DNA of 64,000 nucleotides from Leptobrachium leishanense. Its lineage: Eukaryota > Chordata > Amphibia > Anura > Megophryidae. The stretch is taken from contig CM019064.1 in the NCBI GenBank assembly GCA_009667805.1, positions 111,636,328 to 111,700,327 of the forward strand, written 5' to 3'. Below the pieces are notes generated by a model. It ran no database searches, was not told the origin of the DNA, and saw only the letters and a program-made list of their open reading frames with translations. Shown piece after piece: positions 19,242-30,019 of this stretch (its first letter is position 1; each line of letters starts with the position of its first letter). A program made the translations under genes and the position numbers.

Positions 19242-22200
19242 ATGTTTATCCCACTATTGCTTCTCTTTTCTTTATCATCCCTTCTCTCTAAAGCTACTCT
19301 CTCCTTCTATACACCTTTCCAATTGCCCCAAGATGGAAAACCAGTGCCAATACACCACAGCCTGCTCAGTTCTTTTAACCTATCAGCTGAGTGCTGGTGG
19401 AGAGTGTTAAAATCCAGCCCTCCTACCCCCACACAAAGATTTAAAACTCTGCAACCACATTATCAAAAGAAAACACTGTCCAAATTCCTATTTATTCTGC
19501 TACTTTCCCTGGCAAACGATGTGGAAACTAACCCTGGTCCTATAGGTGACACAACCTTTAGTCTCCCCACTAAAAAAGGCCTCTCATTTGTGCACTGTAA
19601 CATCCGCAGTTTACTCCCTAAATTGGATGAGCTTCAGGCTTGGTGTTGTTATTACAAACCCAAAATCATTGTGCTCACAGAGTCATGGTTAACCCCAAAA
19701 GTACCAGACTCTGCCATATCAATACAGGGGTATTCATGTTTTAGAAAAGACAGAGCAAAGAGAGGAGGGGGAATTGTTATTTATGTTGAGGAGTCCATAA
19801 AGTTCACCCCCTTACAGACTTCTAGCTCTCCTGTCACCTTTGATTTCTTCTCTGGTATAATTGAGATCCCATTCAGTAAATCAATCATTGTTGCTGGGTT
19901 CTATCGCCCACCGAGCTCTCCAGTGCACTCCCTCTCTGACATATCTCAAATCCTTAATAACCTACTTGCCCAAAACCAAAAAAGTGAACTGCTGGTCCTT
20001 GGCGATTTTAATACAGATTGGCTAAATCCTAAAAACAATAAACACTGCTCGCTGTTTAAAACTTTGCAGCTAACTCAATTAATCTCCTCCCCCACTCGCA
20101 TTAATATGAAAAGCCCCAACCATACCTTGTTGGACTGGATTCTCTCCTCATCTCCTGATAGAATACAGGAGGCAGGTGTGCTTGCTAATAGCTTTAGTGA
20201 CCATTGTCTAGTGTACTGCGTGCGCAAAATTAAGGCCTTGAAATCTACCCCAAAGGTAATAACCACCAGGTCTTTCAAGAAATTTATTCTTGAATCCTTC
20301 CTAAGTGATCTCAAACAGCTCCCCTGGTACAGGCTAAACCTAATCCCAGACCTAGACTGTGCAGTTGAATACTTTCAGTCTGAGCTCCTGCAAGTCTGGA
20401 ATTCCCATGCCCCGCTGCGTAAAGTGCGAGTAAAAGGGACTCATCTCCCCTGGGTTACAGCTGATCTTACACTAATGTACCAGCTTAGAGATTCACGGTG
20501 GTCAAATTTCAAGAGTACTGGTTCCATGAACGATCACTACGAATACCGAAAATGTCGGAATGAATGCACAAAACAAACAAAAATGGCCAAAGCCCATTAC
20601 TTCAATGAAAATCTAAACAATAACATCTCAAACCCCAGAAACTTTTGGAGAACCATAAGTAACATACAAGCACCCCCAGTCCACTCCCAGCCAGCTGCTG
20701 TCAAAGTAAACAACCAAACCCTGCAACACCCGCTAGATGTAGCAAATGCCTTTAATGATTATTTTGTTGGATGTGCCACCACTTTGATTGCCAAGCTAGG
20801 AAATGACATGCAATCAGAGAGGCCTCATGCAGGTCAGGCCCCCCCAACTGTGCAAAGTCCCTGTATCAGACAGGAATTCAGTTTTAGACCAGTGCCTGTC
20901 AGTGTCGTTACTAAACTTCTCCGTAAGCAAAAAATGAAATACCAGTCTGGACCTGATCAAATACCAGCAATGCTGCTGAAAATCAGTGCGCCAGCAATTG
21001 CAAATCCAGTCGCAACCCTAATAAATGAGTCACTGGCAACTGGTTACATACCCAAGCTCTGGAAGACTGCAAGAGTGGTACCTATCCATAAAAGTGGTGA
21101 CAGTACTTTGGTATCCAACTACCGTCCGATATCGTTGCTCCCTGTAATGTCAAAAGTCTTGGAAAAATGTGTCTACACACAATTACGTGATTATTATCAA
21201 TATTGGAACTACTTAACCCCGGATCAATCAGGCTTTCGCCCAAATCACTCAACCACAACCGCCCTTTTAAAAGTCTGCAATGATATCCAAGCTGGGATGG
21301 AACAAGGAAACCTAACTGGAGCCATCTTCCTTGATTTTGCCAAGGCCTTTGACACGGTAGACCATGGCATCTTGTTAGAAAAACTTAAAAACTCTGGCAT
21401 TGGTGATCGCACGCTAACCTGGTTTCAATCATATGTATCCGACCGATCACAATATGTGTCAATTTCTGGCAGCTCCTCCCTCCCGCTCCCAGTCACTTGC
21501 GGTGTACCCCAAGGCTCAATACTAGGCCCCCTGCTATTCACAATATTCATAAATGATCTGCCCAACGTCTGCAAAGCCTCAACTGTACATATGTACGCAG
21601 ACGACACTGTGATCTATACCAGCAAACCAAATCTCCCGCAGCTGGAGGCCGTGCTGCAAGAACAATTCACAGAGGTAGAAAAGTGGATCAAAAACAACAA
21701 ACTTTTTTTAAATACTGACAAAACTGTAACGATGCTCTTTGGAACAGCACCTAAACTACACAAATTGCAAAATCCCCATCTATGTGTTGGGACAATATCA
21801 AATGGCACACTGACCACAGTCACTTCTCTCAAATATCTAGGTATGTGGTTGGACCCTAATCTATCCTTTGGCCCCCACATCGAAAAACTCTCATCTAAAC
21901 TTTACCCCAAACTAGGTGCCCTGTACAGAAACAAATCCTGCCTGAGTCCCGCGGTAAGAAAGCAGATTGTACAGCAAATGCTTATGCCGGCTATTGATTA
22001 CGGAGATGTAGTGTATGCAGCCGCCCCGCAAACACACCTTCATAAACTTACTACACTGTATAACTCATTCTGCCGCTTTGCGCTACAATGTAACTACATG
22101 ACCCACCATTGTGACATGTTAAAACAGCTAAACTGGCCATCGCTAGAATCCAGACGCACCCTTCACCTTTCCAGCCTGGTGTTTAAGAGCATCTCTGGGA

Positions 22201-22454
22201 AGCTGCCACCCTACCTGAATAGACTGCTTCCCCCAGCAGCTCCCTCATCCTATAACCTCCGATCCAGGACCAGCACCTTACTTGCAATACCACAATACAA
22301 AAAGACAGTGGCTCGGTCCTCATTTTCCTACAGAGCACCACAATTATGGAATAACCTCCCAGACACCATCAAATCTTCCACCAGTCTTAAGTCACTCAAA
22401 ATTTCCCTGTTAACATACCTCAATACAGAATGCACCTGTAAACATGTAACCTAG
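19242..22454 (+). CDS. LINE ORF2: 2A-like motif, APE endonuclease, reverse transcriptase
   Basis: 1070 codons from ATG 19242, uninterrupted. Residues 1-92 include two hydrophobic stretches. DVETNPGP (residues 93-100) is a 2A ribosome-skipping motif. The endonuclease (about residues 113-340) shows CNIRSLLPK, VLTESWL, VLGDFNTDW and FSDHCLVY, the Asn, Glu, Asp and His catalytic signatures of APE nucleases. The RT (about residues 590-850) shows RVVPIHKSGD, NYRPISLLPV, GFRPNHST, DFAKAFDTV, GVPQGSILGPLLF and MYADDTVIY with the catalytic pair at about 787-788. The C-terminal part resembles that of other L2-type elements. It acts by target-primed reverse transcription at nicked chromosomal DNA. Confidence 0.93.
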   Translation: MFIPLLLLFSLSSLLSKATLSFYTPFQLPQDGKPVPIHHSLLSSFNLSAECWWRVLKSSPPTPTQRFKTLQPHYQKKTLSKFLFILLLSLANDVETNPGPIGDTTFSLPTKKGLSFVHCNIRSLLPKLDELQAWCCYYKPKIIVLTESWLTPKVPDSAISIQGYSCFRKDRAKRGGGIVIYVEESIKFTPLQTSSSPVTFDFFSGIIEIPFSKSIIVAGFYRPPSSPVHSLSDISQILNNLLAQNQKSELLVLGDFNTDWLNPKNNKHCSLFKTLQLTQLISSPTRINMKSPNHTLLDWILSSSPDRIQEAGVLANSFSDHCLVYCVRKIKALKSTPKVITTRSFKKFILESFLSDLKQLPWYRLNLIPDLDCAVEYFQSELLQVWNSHAPLRKVRVKGTHLPWVTADLTLMYQLRDSRWSNFKSTGSMNDHYEYRKCRNECTKQTKMAKAHYFNENLNNNISNPRNFWRTISNIQAPPVHSQPAAVKVNNQTLQHPLDVANAFNDYFVGCATTLIAKLGNDMQSERPHAGQAPPTVQSPCIRQEFSFRPVPVSVVTKLLRKQKMKYQSGPDQIPAMLLKISAPAIANPVATLINESLATGYIPKLWKTARVVPIHKSGDSTLVSNYRPISLLPVMSKVLEKCVYTQLRDYYQYWNYLTPDQSGFRPNHSTTTALLKVCNDIQAGMEQGNLTGAIFLDFAKAFDTVDHGILLEKLKNSGIGDRTLTWFQSYVSDRSQYVSISGSSSLPLPVTCGVPQGSILGPLLFTIFINDLPNVCKASTVHMYADDTVIYTSKPNLPQLEAVLQEQFTEVEKWIKNNKLFLNTDKTVTMLFGTAPKLHKLQNPHLCVGTISNGTLTTVTSLKYLGMWLDPNLSFGPHIEKLSSKLYPKLGALYRNKSCLSPAVRKQIVQQMLMPAIDYGDVVYAAAPQTHLHKLTTLYNSFCRFALQCNYMTHHCDMLKQLNWPSLESRRTLHLSSLVFKSISGKLPPYLNRLLPPAAPSSYNLRSRTSTLLAIPQYKKTVARSSFSYRAPQLWNNLPDTIKSSTSLKSLKISLLTYLNTECTCKHVT
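19518..19541 (+). other. 2A-like ribosome-skipping motif
   Basis: The codons read D-V-E-T-N-P-G-P, matching the 2A consensus D(V/I)ExNPGP, and are preceded by a Leu/Ser-rich hydrophobic stretch typical of active 2A sequences. Skipping between Gly and Pro would release a ~99-residue leader from the endonuclease/RT protein. 2A-like motifs near the N-terminus of APE-type LINEs have been reported in several animals. Confidence 0.85.
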
Positions 22455-22565
22455 TGACTATATTTCCTACATATTTATTTTCTGTTAATCTGTATATTTG
22501 TGTTGTTAATATCTTACATTGTATTACTTTGTATTTCTGTAAATGTAACACTTCAATGTACTTGA

Positions 22566-22657
22566 ACCCAGGACATACTTGAAAACGAGAGAAATCTCAA
22601 TGTATCCTTCCTGGTAAAATCCTTTATAAATAAATAAATAAATAAATAAATAAATAG
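22566..22657 (+). repeat. LINE 3' tail shared with SINEs
   Basis: The tail runs from CCCAGGACATACTTGAAAAC through TATCCTTCCTGGTAAAATCC and ends in (AAAT)n. The same tail ends the SINEs at 14064, 16274 and 52412 and the fragment at 39982, and lies in the retroviral env at 10303. Tail sharing is the hallmark of SINEs mobilised by a stringent partner LINE. Confidence 0.9.
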
Positions 22658-22659
22658 GA

Positions 22660-23440
22660 GAGGATTCTTTACAGAGACATGACACACTGTGCTTGAGATC
22701 TTTTTAATATTAAATGACCTGAGAAACTATTTTCAAGGCATTCACTCAGCTGGAGACCGTATTCATCATCCTTTTAAAAAAGACAGTGCTGATAAACATT
22801 ACAATTTAACCATAGCTAACGCTTCGGACATAATTAAAGCAACAGTAAATGTACACAACTGACATGTAGATATAGGTAACTCTGATTGAACGTCAACGTA
22901 TGCATCACTAGAGGTGGGAGTTCAGAACGATTGCTGGGAACAATGGACGTTGACAAACTCATTAGGGGAGTTAAAAAATTTATTTATATAGGATTTGCTG
23001 TTTTTTTGAAACTCCCACTGAAAATAAATGGTGCAGACATGATGCAAGTTTACCAAAACACCTTTTGTGCATGTTGGGACTAGCTGTGTAACATGGTGGG
23101 ATTAGCGGTGCTGCTGAGCAAAGGGGTTTATTTACTAAGCACTGACATGCCTCCCGATGGGCACTGAATATTGAATTTCCCCATACGGTGCAATTTTGTT
23201 GCTGTTTGTACTGTAAAAATGATGACGAAATATGGTGCAGTTTGCTGCAGATCACTGCACATCGGCAATCTGCAGCAGCAGAGAGAACAAATATCAGAGC
23301 GCGGTACTGCACTGAAGTGTTGGCGTCATACCCTGATTTAGGGGTTAGTTTGACAGGTTTACAGACAAAGCGCATAGTAAAAAAATAGTAAAACCAGTTC
23401 ATTCTGGTTTTGGCAGCCTCTGCACTCACACCGCCTCTGA
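22660..23440. other. No recognisable feature
   Basis: No supported ORF, repeat termini or RNA gene. Short ORFs here are chance. Confidence 0.4.
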
Positions 23441-23449
23441 AATCTGATC

Positions 23450-23650
23450 TTCATCGTCCGTAGTCGTCAGACCAAACGCTTGCAGTGGACAATACTAGTT
23501 GTCCGTTGATGTACGTATGTGGCAGATCACTGTCGTCCATAGTCGCTTCCAGTGGACGACCCCAGTCGGACCACATGAGACGACCGATGTCGTCCATAGT
23601 CTGACGAAAAAGTCGGTCGCCCAACTACGCTTCCAGTGGATGGCCAGCCT
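23450..23650. repeat. Degenerate internal repeats (GTCGTCCATAGTC units)
   Basis: GTCGTCCATAGTC and CGCTTCCAGTGGA-type motifs recur two to three times in 200 bp, partly in inverted order. This is probably a MITE remnant. Confidence 0.4.
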
Positions 23651-23652
23651 AA

Positions 23653-24400
23653 GGGGTTATTCAGAGAGAGCCGATCTGGTCCCAAAATGTAATCGGATGC
23701 CGAAATTCAGCGTACCGTGACATTTTGTGGCCATTCGGCTATTCAGAGATCGGGCAGTTCGAACCCCTGCAAGTACAGTGCCTGTTCGAAGGCAGTGAAA
23801 TCCACCATAGAGAAGCAATGCTTAATCTATTCAGAGAACACCGAACAGCAGTGAACCGTTGTCGAAGTCCCCTGCTGTTCGGTGCTTTCATTTGGCGGGT
23901 TTATTCAGGCGAATCCCATAGGCTTCAATGTTACAAATATTCCCGTTTTAATTCAATATCTAATAAACCATTTATTATTTTAATCTGCAGTAAAAAGTCT
24001 CTTTATTCCCAGATTTTTTAGGATCTTTTAGGCATTTTTCAGGATTTTTTCAGCAAAATTTTTTTCACGTTTTTTTTTAAAGTGTTTTTATTTTTTCTGT
24101 AACAGACCTTTTTATTATCATTCATTGGATCTTATATGTAAATTCCAGACATTTTCATTCAGGAGTTTTTTTGCAAACTGCGTTTCAATTTTGAATCTTT
24201 CAAGCCTACTGTTTTCTTGTTTGTTTTTTTTACCCCGTTTGTCAGCTTGTTGGCTTTTTCCAGCGGCTGGTCTGCGATGTGATCAGCAGCGCGTCAGCTT
24301 TTTCCAATTTGTTCAGTGTGGCTTTTCGGTGGGAATGCAGCGGGATTTCCCTGCACTCCCAGGACCCTGCAGTGAATGCTGAATTAATAAATGAGGATCG
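23653..24400. mobile_element. MITE (GGGGTTATTCA family), 3'-truncated
   Basis: It starts GGGGTTATTCAGAGAGAGCC and shares its interior with 35246-36024 in the opposite orientation (AAGTCTCTTTATT; AGGATCTTTTAGGCAT; CAGCAGCGCGTCAG). No terminal inverted repeat is found at the right end. Confidence 0.65.
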
Positions 24401-24530
24401 AGCCACTTTCTTTTTGTATTGTGGTATTGCAAGTAAGGTGCTGGTCCTGGATCGGGTGTTATAGGATGAGGGAATTGCTAGGGGAAGCAGCCTATGCAGG
24501 TAGGGTGGTAGCTTCCCAGAAATCTCTTAA

Positions 24531-25752
24531 CCACTTGAATGCTAAGGACGCGCTCAGCGCGTCCTCAGCATTCCCCCTGGTATGCGGAGGACGCGCTGAG
24601 CGCGTCTGCATGGGGTCAGCGTTCGGCGGGTACCGGCCGATCGCTGGCCCCTCCGGTGCGGGCTGACATCCTGGATGTCAGCCCGGCATCCGGAGCAGTG
24701 GCCGCATTATTATGTGTCATCGCGCCCCCGCGATGACACATAATTCAGGCGCCCCCCCCGCATGTGCGGAGGAGGCGCCTGAAAGGAGAGGGGGGGAGGT
24801 CCTTCGGACCTCTCTCCCTCCCGATCGGCGCTCACAGGGGCTTAACCCAGCATCATTGGAAGGGCACAGCCTGCCCTTCCAAATGATGCCTGGCATTAAC
24901 CTGGGGAGCTGGATCGCAAATCGGCGCTGAAAAGCGCCGATTTGCGATCCTTCCCGGGAGCTGGCCGACATCTTGGATGTCGGCCAGCTTCCGGAACTCC
25001 CCCAGAGACTGGCGTCATCGTGCGCAGCACGATGACGCCAGTCCTAGCATTAACCCCTAACTGCCACGAAGTGTGGAGATAGGGAGTTCCAATGAACTCC
25101 CTATCTCCCGATCCGTGGCAGTTAGGGGTTAAATTTTGATATCGTTGGATCGGCCAGAGCATGGCCGTTCCAACGATACCAAACATGAAGTAAAAAAAAT
25201 TGTAAAAAAAAAAAAAAAAAGAAAAATAAAAATAAAAAAAAATTAAAAAAAAAAAATAATAAAAAAAAAATAAACACTTTTTTTTTTTTTTTTGTTTTGT
25301 TAATGCAGCAATATTGTTCCCATTTCAATTATAATGTGAACAATGATGCTGCATTAACGATTTGTATGCGGTGCGTTTGTTAAAAATGGTGTCATTTTCC
25401 CCAAAAAAAAATGTAACGAGACCCCATCTCTAATTTTTTTAACAAGCGCACCCATACAAAATATATCCGCAATTGCTCGCATGTTAAAATGTGAAAAAAA
25501 CACTTTACACGCTGTAAATTATTGAAAATACATATTTTATTGCATTTTTTGTTATAATATACAAACATGACATAACGTATACATATAATAATGACATATT
25601 ATGAATCTACCGAGTCTGACGGAAAGAACGATATATAATATGTCGATGTCATATACTAAAATAAGCCTTCAAAACACGTTTAAACATGATGCGCAAAACA
25701 GGTAAAAAATGACCTCAGCACAGGGGCGGGAAAAGCCTCAGCAGCGAAAGGG
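24531..25752. mobile_element. TTAA-flanked element made of serial hairpins
   Basis: TTAA occurs at 24527-24530 and 25753-25756, with ends CCACTTGAATGCT and GCAGCGAAAGGG, a loose inverted pair of the piggyBac-like type. About ten successive perfect or near-perfect hairpins run from 24546 to 25175, including GGACGCGCTCAGCGCGTCC, GCTGACATCCTGGATGTCAGC, GGATCGCAAATCGGCGCTG paired with its inverse, and GGCGTCATCGTGCGCAGCAC paired with its inverse. An A/T homopolymer-rich stretch (25187-25290) and an AT-rich tail follow. There is no transposase. Confidence 0.6.
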
Positions 25753-25756
25753 TTAA

Positions 25757-26342
25757 ACACTAGGTTGAGTGCGTCTAGATTCCAGCGACGGCCAGTTTAG
25801 CTCTTTTAACATGTCACCATGGTGGGTCATGTAGTTATATTGTAGCACAAAGTGGCAGAAAGAGTTATACAATGTAGTAAGTTTATGAAGGTGCGTTTGC
25901 GGGTCAGCTGCATACACTACATCTCTGTATTCAATAGCAGGCATAAGCATTTGTTGTACAATCTGCTTTCTTACTGCGGGGCTCAAGCAGGATTTGTTTC
26001 TGTACAGGGCACCTAGTTTGGTGCAAAGTTTAGAATCAGAGTTTTTCGATGTGGGGGCCAAAGGATAGATTTGGGTCTAACCACATACCTAGATATTTGA
26101 GAGAAGTGACTGTGGTCAGCGTACCATTTGATTTTGTCCTGACACATAGATGGGGATTTTGCAATTTATGTAGTTTAGGAGCTGTTCCAAAGACCATCGT
26201 TACAGTTTTGTCAGTGTTTAGAAAAAGTTTGTTATCTGCAATCCACTTTTCTACCTCTGTGAATTGTTCTTGCAGCATGACCTGCAGCTGCAGGAGATTT
26301 GGTTTGCTGGTATAGATAATGGTGTCATCTGCGTACATGTGT
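25757..26342 (-). pseudogene. LINE fragment (same family as 19242), 3' part of RT
   Basis: The minus strand encodes the YADDTIIYTSKPN region through YRDVVYAADPQTHLHKL and ESRRTQ, closely matching residues ~785-980 of the LINE at 19242. It is broken by a frameshift near 26040. The copy ends abruptly at 25757 against the TTAA element, so its 3' end is missing. Confidence 0.9.
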
Positions 26343-27823
26343 ACAGTTACATAGTTACATAGTTACATAGGCTGAAAAAAGACATGCGTCCATCGGGTTC
26401 AGCCTCTCCCACATAACCTACTGCTGTTGATCCAAAAGAAGGCAAAAAACCCAGTCTGAAATGCTTGCCAATATGCAACATACTGGGAAAAAATTCCTTC
26501 TTGACCCCAGAATGGCAGTCAGATTTCTCCTTGGATCAAGAAGCTTTTACCCACATATTAAATATTATAACCCTTAATATTCTGTGTCTGCAGGAAGTCA
26601 TCTAGTCGTTTTTTAAAAGTCTGTACAGACTCTGACCCAACCACCTCAACAGGCAGAGAATTCCACAGCTTTATTGTTCTCACCGTAAAATAACCCTTCC
26701 TATGCTTTAAGCTAAATTTTCTTTCTTCCAGTCTAAATGGATGACCCCGTGTCCTATGTATAGTCCTGTTAATGAATAGGTTATCAGACAATGGTTGATA
26801 ATGGCCCCGTATATATTTATATAAGGTTATCAGATCCCCTCTAAGGCGCCGTTTCTCTAAACTAAACAGGTTTAAGCTTGTTAGTCGTGCCTCATAACTT
26901 AACCCTTCCATTCCCCTTATTAATTTAGTTGCCCGTCTCTGCACTTTTTCTAACGCTATAATATCTTTTTTAAGACCGGTGCCCAAAATTGCACGGCATA
27001 TTCAAGGTGCGGCCTGACCATTGATTTATACAGAGGCAAAATTATGTTTTCATCCCGTGAGTGAACTCCCCTTTTAATGCATGCCAATACTTTGCTTGCC
27101 TTGGCAGCTGCTGTTTGACATTGCACATTGTTACTTAGTTTGAAGTCTATGATTATTCCCAAATCCTTCTCCTGCTTGGATTTCCCTAACTCCGTACCAT
27201 TTAGGGTATAAATTACTTGTGTGTTCTTCACTCCAAAGTGCATAACTTTGCATTTATCTACATTAAATTTCATCTGCCATTTAAGTGCCCAGTCCCCCAA
27301 TCTATCTAAATCCCTCTGTAGCGAAGTAACATCCTGCTCACATTGTATTACTTTTCCTAGTTTTGTGTCATCTGCAAACACTGATACATGACTTTCAATG
27401 CCTATCTCAAGGTCATTTATAAATAAATTGAATAGTATTGGTCCTATAACAGACCCCTGAGGGACACCGCTTACCACTGGTGTCAATCTTGAAAATGTAC
27501 CATTTATGACCACTCTCTGTACCCTATCTTTTAGCCAGTTTTCTATCCAAGAACAAGTATTTTCATCTAGACCAATTTTTCTTAATTTAAATAGTAACCT
27601 TTTGTGTGGAACTGTGTCGAAAGCGTTGGCAAAATCTAAGTAAATCACATCCACTGCGACCCCCTGATCTATACTTCTACTTACTTCCTCATAGAACGTA
27701 ATTAGGTTAGTCTGACATGATCTGTGTTTCATGAAACCATGCTGATTTTTGCCAATAACATTATACCTCCCAATAAATTCCTGAATATTATCCCTTAGTA
27801 ACCCCTCGAATACTTTCCCAGCC
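26343..27823 (-). mobile_element. CR1 LINE, 5'-truncated, nested in another LINE
   Basis: The minus strand encodes an RT (HGFMKHRSCQTNL, YLDFANAFDTVPH, VPQGSVIGPILFNLFINDL, VFADDTKLG) in 27820-26956. It continues after a frameshift near 26970 with ALEKVQRRATKLIRG and FRLEERKFSLKHRKGYF to 26558. The 3' end carries tandem ACATAGTT repeats (26345-26369), typical of frog CR1 tails. The hexamer ACAGTT lies at both junctions (26343-26348; 27824-27829) as a target duplication. Confidence 0.88.
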
Positions 27824-28750
27824 ACAGTTGAGGCTTTGAAGACATTGGGGAGATCATTTATCGATATCGTGAATAGCAGGGGGCCGAGTAATGAGCCTTG
27901 GGGTACACCGCACGTGACTGGGAGGAGGAGGGAGGAGCTGCCAGAAATGGACACATATTGTGATCAGTCCAATACATACGATTGAAACCAGGTTAGTGTG
28001 CGATCACCAATACCGGAGTTTTTTCATTTTGTAATAAAATGCAATGGTCTACTGTGTCAAAGGCTTTGGCAAAATCTGTGAAGATGGCTCCAGTTAGGTC
28101 TCCTTATTCCATGCCAGCTTGGATATCATTGCAAGCTTTTAAAAGGGTGGTTGTAGTGGAATGATTTGGACGAAAGCCGGATTAATCTGGATTTAAATAG
28201 TTTGAAGATTGATAATAATCACGTAATTGCGTGTACACACAATTTCCCCAAATTTTTGACATAACAGGGAGCAATGAAATTGGACGTTAGTTGAATACCA
28301 AAGTACTGTCACCACTTTTATGGATAGGTACCACTCTCGCAGTCTTCCAGAGTTTGGGTATGTATCCAGTTGCCAGTGATTCATTGATTAGGGTTGTGAC
28401 AGGATTTACACTGATTTTCAGCAGCATTACTGGAATTTGATCAGGTCCAGACTGGTATTTCATTTTTTGAGTACAGAGGAGTTTAGTAATGACACTGACA
28501 GGCACTGGTCTAAAACTGAATTTCTCTGTGATACAGGGTCTCTGCACGGTTGGAGGGGCCTGACCTGTGTGTGGCCTTTCTCTAGGTGTGTCATTCACTA
28601 GTTTAGCAATCAGGATGGTGGCGCATACAACATAATAATTGTTAAAGGCATTTGCTACATCTAGGGGGTGTTGCAGGGTTTGGCCATTTACTTTGATAGC
28701 AGCTGGTTGGGAGTGGACAGGGGGTGATGAAATAATACCAAGCTTCACGT
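27824..28750 (-). pseudogene. LINE fragment (same family as 19242), 5' part of RT
   Basis: The minus strand continues the host LINE on the other side of the CR1 insertion. It includes SSPPVHSQPAAIKVNGQTLQ, TARVVPIHKSGDSTLVFN and VSISGSSSL-type segments corresponding to residues ~470-780 of the LINE at 19242, with several frameshifts. The copy is 5'-truncated at about 28750. Confidence 0.85.
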
Positions 28751-28759
28751 AATCGTTAA

Positions 28760-29160
28760 ACTCTTAACTTGGAATACTGTCCAATGTAGGAATTTACTGA
28801 GTAAATTGCCAGCTGGTTTTATGACTGTTTTCGGAGTTATCATATGTATTTTATAAATATAGACTTTAAAGTTTTTACAAAAAGAGGAAAGAGCGAGTAT
28901 GATATGTTTGTGACATTTTTTATCTCTGCTATCTCAGCAGATTTCTTCTGAGAATATATCAAAGGATATAATATTTCAGAAATAATGAGCTTTAATTCTC
29001 ATGGAGTGGCAATGATAATTTCTTTAACAGTAAAAACCAAAAACAATACATCACCCCAAAATCTGGTGTTAACCACTTTGCTACCAGAATACTATGTCCA
29101 GAGACTGCCTCTGCTTGCCAGATGCGATCCTTCTAGTAAAATAATTTGCAAGGGAGGGAA
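28760..29160. other. No recognisable feature
   Basis: AT-rich sequence with no supported element. Confidence 0.4.
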
Positions 29161-29179
29161 CCAGGTATTTACATGGATG

Positions 29180-29290
29180 TATAACACTGCTCTATAACTG
29201 TGGAGACCCAGGTTCGAATCCCGGCCAGAGCACTTCCCCAATAAGTGTCCTTGGGCAAGACACCTAACGGTACATACTTGCCTACCCCAC
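29180..29290 (+). mobile_element. SINE head, truncated by a MITE
   Basis: AACACTGCTCTATAACTGTG, a good box B (GGTTCGAATCCC) and GGGCAAGACACCTAACGGTA match the tRNA-derived SINE family seen at 14064 and 52412. The tail is absent; a MITE begins at 29294. Confidence 0.65.
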
Positions 29291-29293
29291 AAT

Positions 29294-30015
29294 GGGCTCT
29301 ATTACATTCTTTGCGCAAAAGTGCACGCGCAGCACAATTTTTTTTGAGCGCAGCGTTAAACGTTAACGCGCGTAAATTAACACTGGTATCACAATGCGAG
29401 CGCATTTTTTCATCCGTCAAAAAACATTGCGCGTAAAAAAGACGAGCAAAAACTCTGAGCGCAGAAATCGGTGGGCGGACTGTTTTTTCACACGATTCAG
29501 CCAATCTGAATTAAGAATCACAATTGTCTCACGTTATGTTTTTGCGCCTGCCAAAATCAATCTGAGTATATATGCTGCAGCAATAATTAAAACACGCACA
29601 ACCTCTCAATTTTATTGTTTGGGTATGTGTAGAATGTGTATGTATTTTTGCTGTATTTTTTTTTCGGGCTGGTGTATTTGGTTTCGGCCAGGGCGTTCAG
29701 ATTTGCCATAAACACCAGCTTTTAAAAGACGTTAAAATTATGCGCGCAAATGTTGTTCATTAAAATTTGAGCTAAAATTGTAATACCATGCCCCCTCCAG
29801 CGCACAAATGCATTTGCGCTCACAATGTTAAGTATGGGATGTGCGCACGAACTTGCGGTCGCGCAGGGTTCGCGCAGCGTCACTCGCGTTAGACGTTAAC
29901 GTGCAATTTGTGCGCGAACGTCGTAATACGACATTCATCGCAAAGGGTTTTGCCCCTCGCGTTAATGCGTTTTTGCGCACGTGCACAACTGTGCACGAAG
30001 AGTGTAATAGTGCCC
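29294..30015. mobile_element. MITE with GGGCTCTATTACA ends
   Basis: Inverted ends GGGCTCTATTACA / TGTAATAGTGCCC are flanked by AAT (29291-29293, 30016-30018). The sub-terminal arms, rich in GCGCAAA and GTGCACG, also pair. 722 bp, no coding sequence. Confidence 0.7.
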
Positions 30016-30019
30016 AATA

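Larger units (their letters stand above)
18900..22657 (+). mobile_element. Near full-length L2/CR1-group LINE with 2A motif
   Basis: A 5' region of at least 340 bp is followed by one long ORF (19242-22454), a ~110-bp spacer and the tail that ends in (AAAT)n at 22626-22657. The APE-type endonuclease plus RT in one ORF and the short-repeat 3' end place it in the L2/CR1 group. The exact 5' end is uncertain and may lie at 18480 if the tandem units belong to it. The ORF is intact, so this copy may be young. Confidence 0.85.

Noticed and set aside
26956..27954. A 332-codon RT protein as a single gene
   Set aside because: It joins the older LINE and the nested CR1 across an insertion junction marked by a duplicated hexamer.
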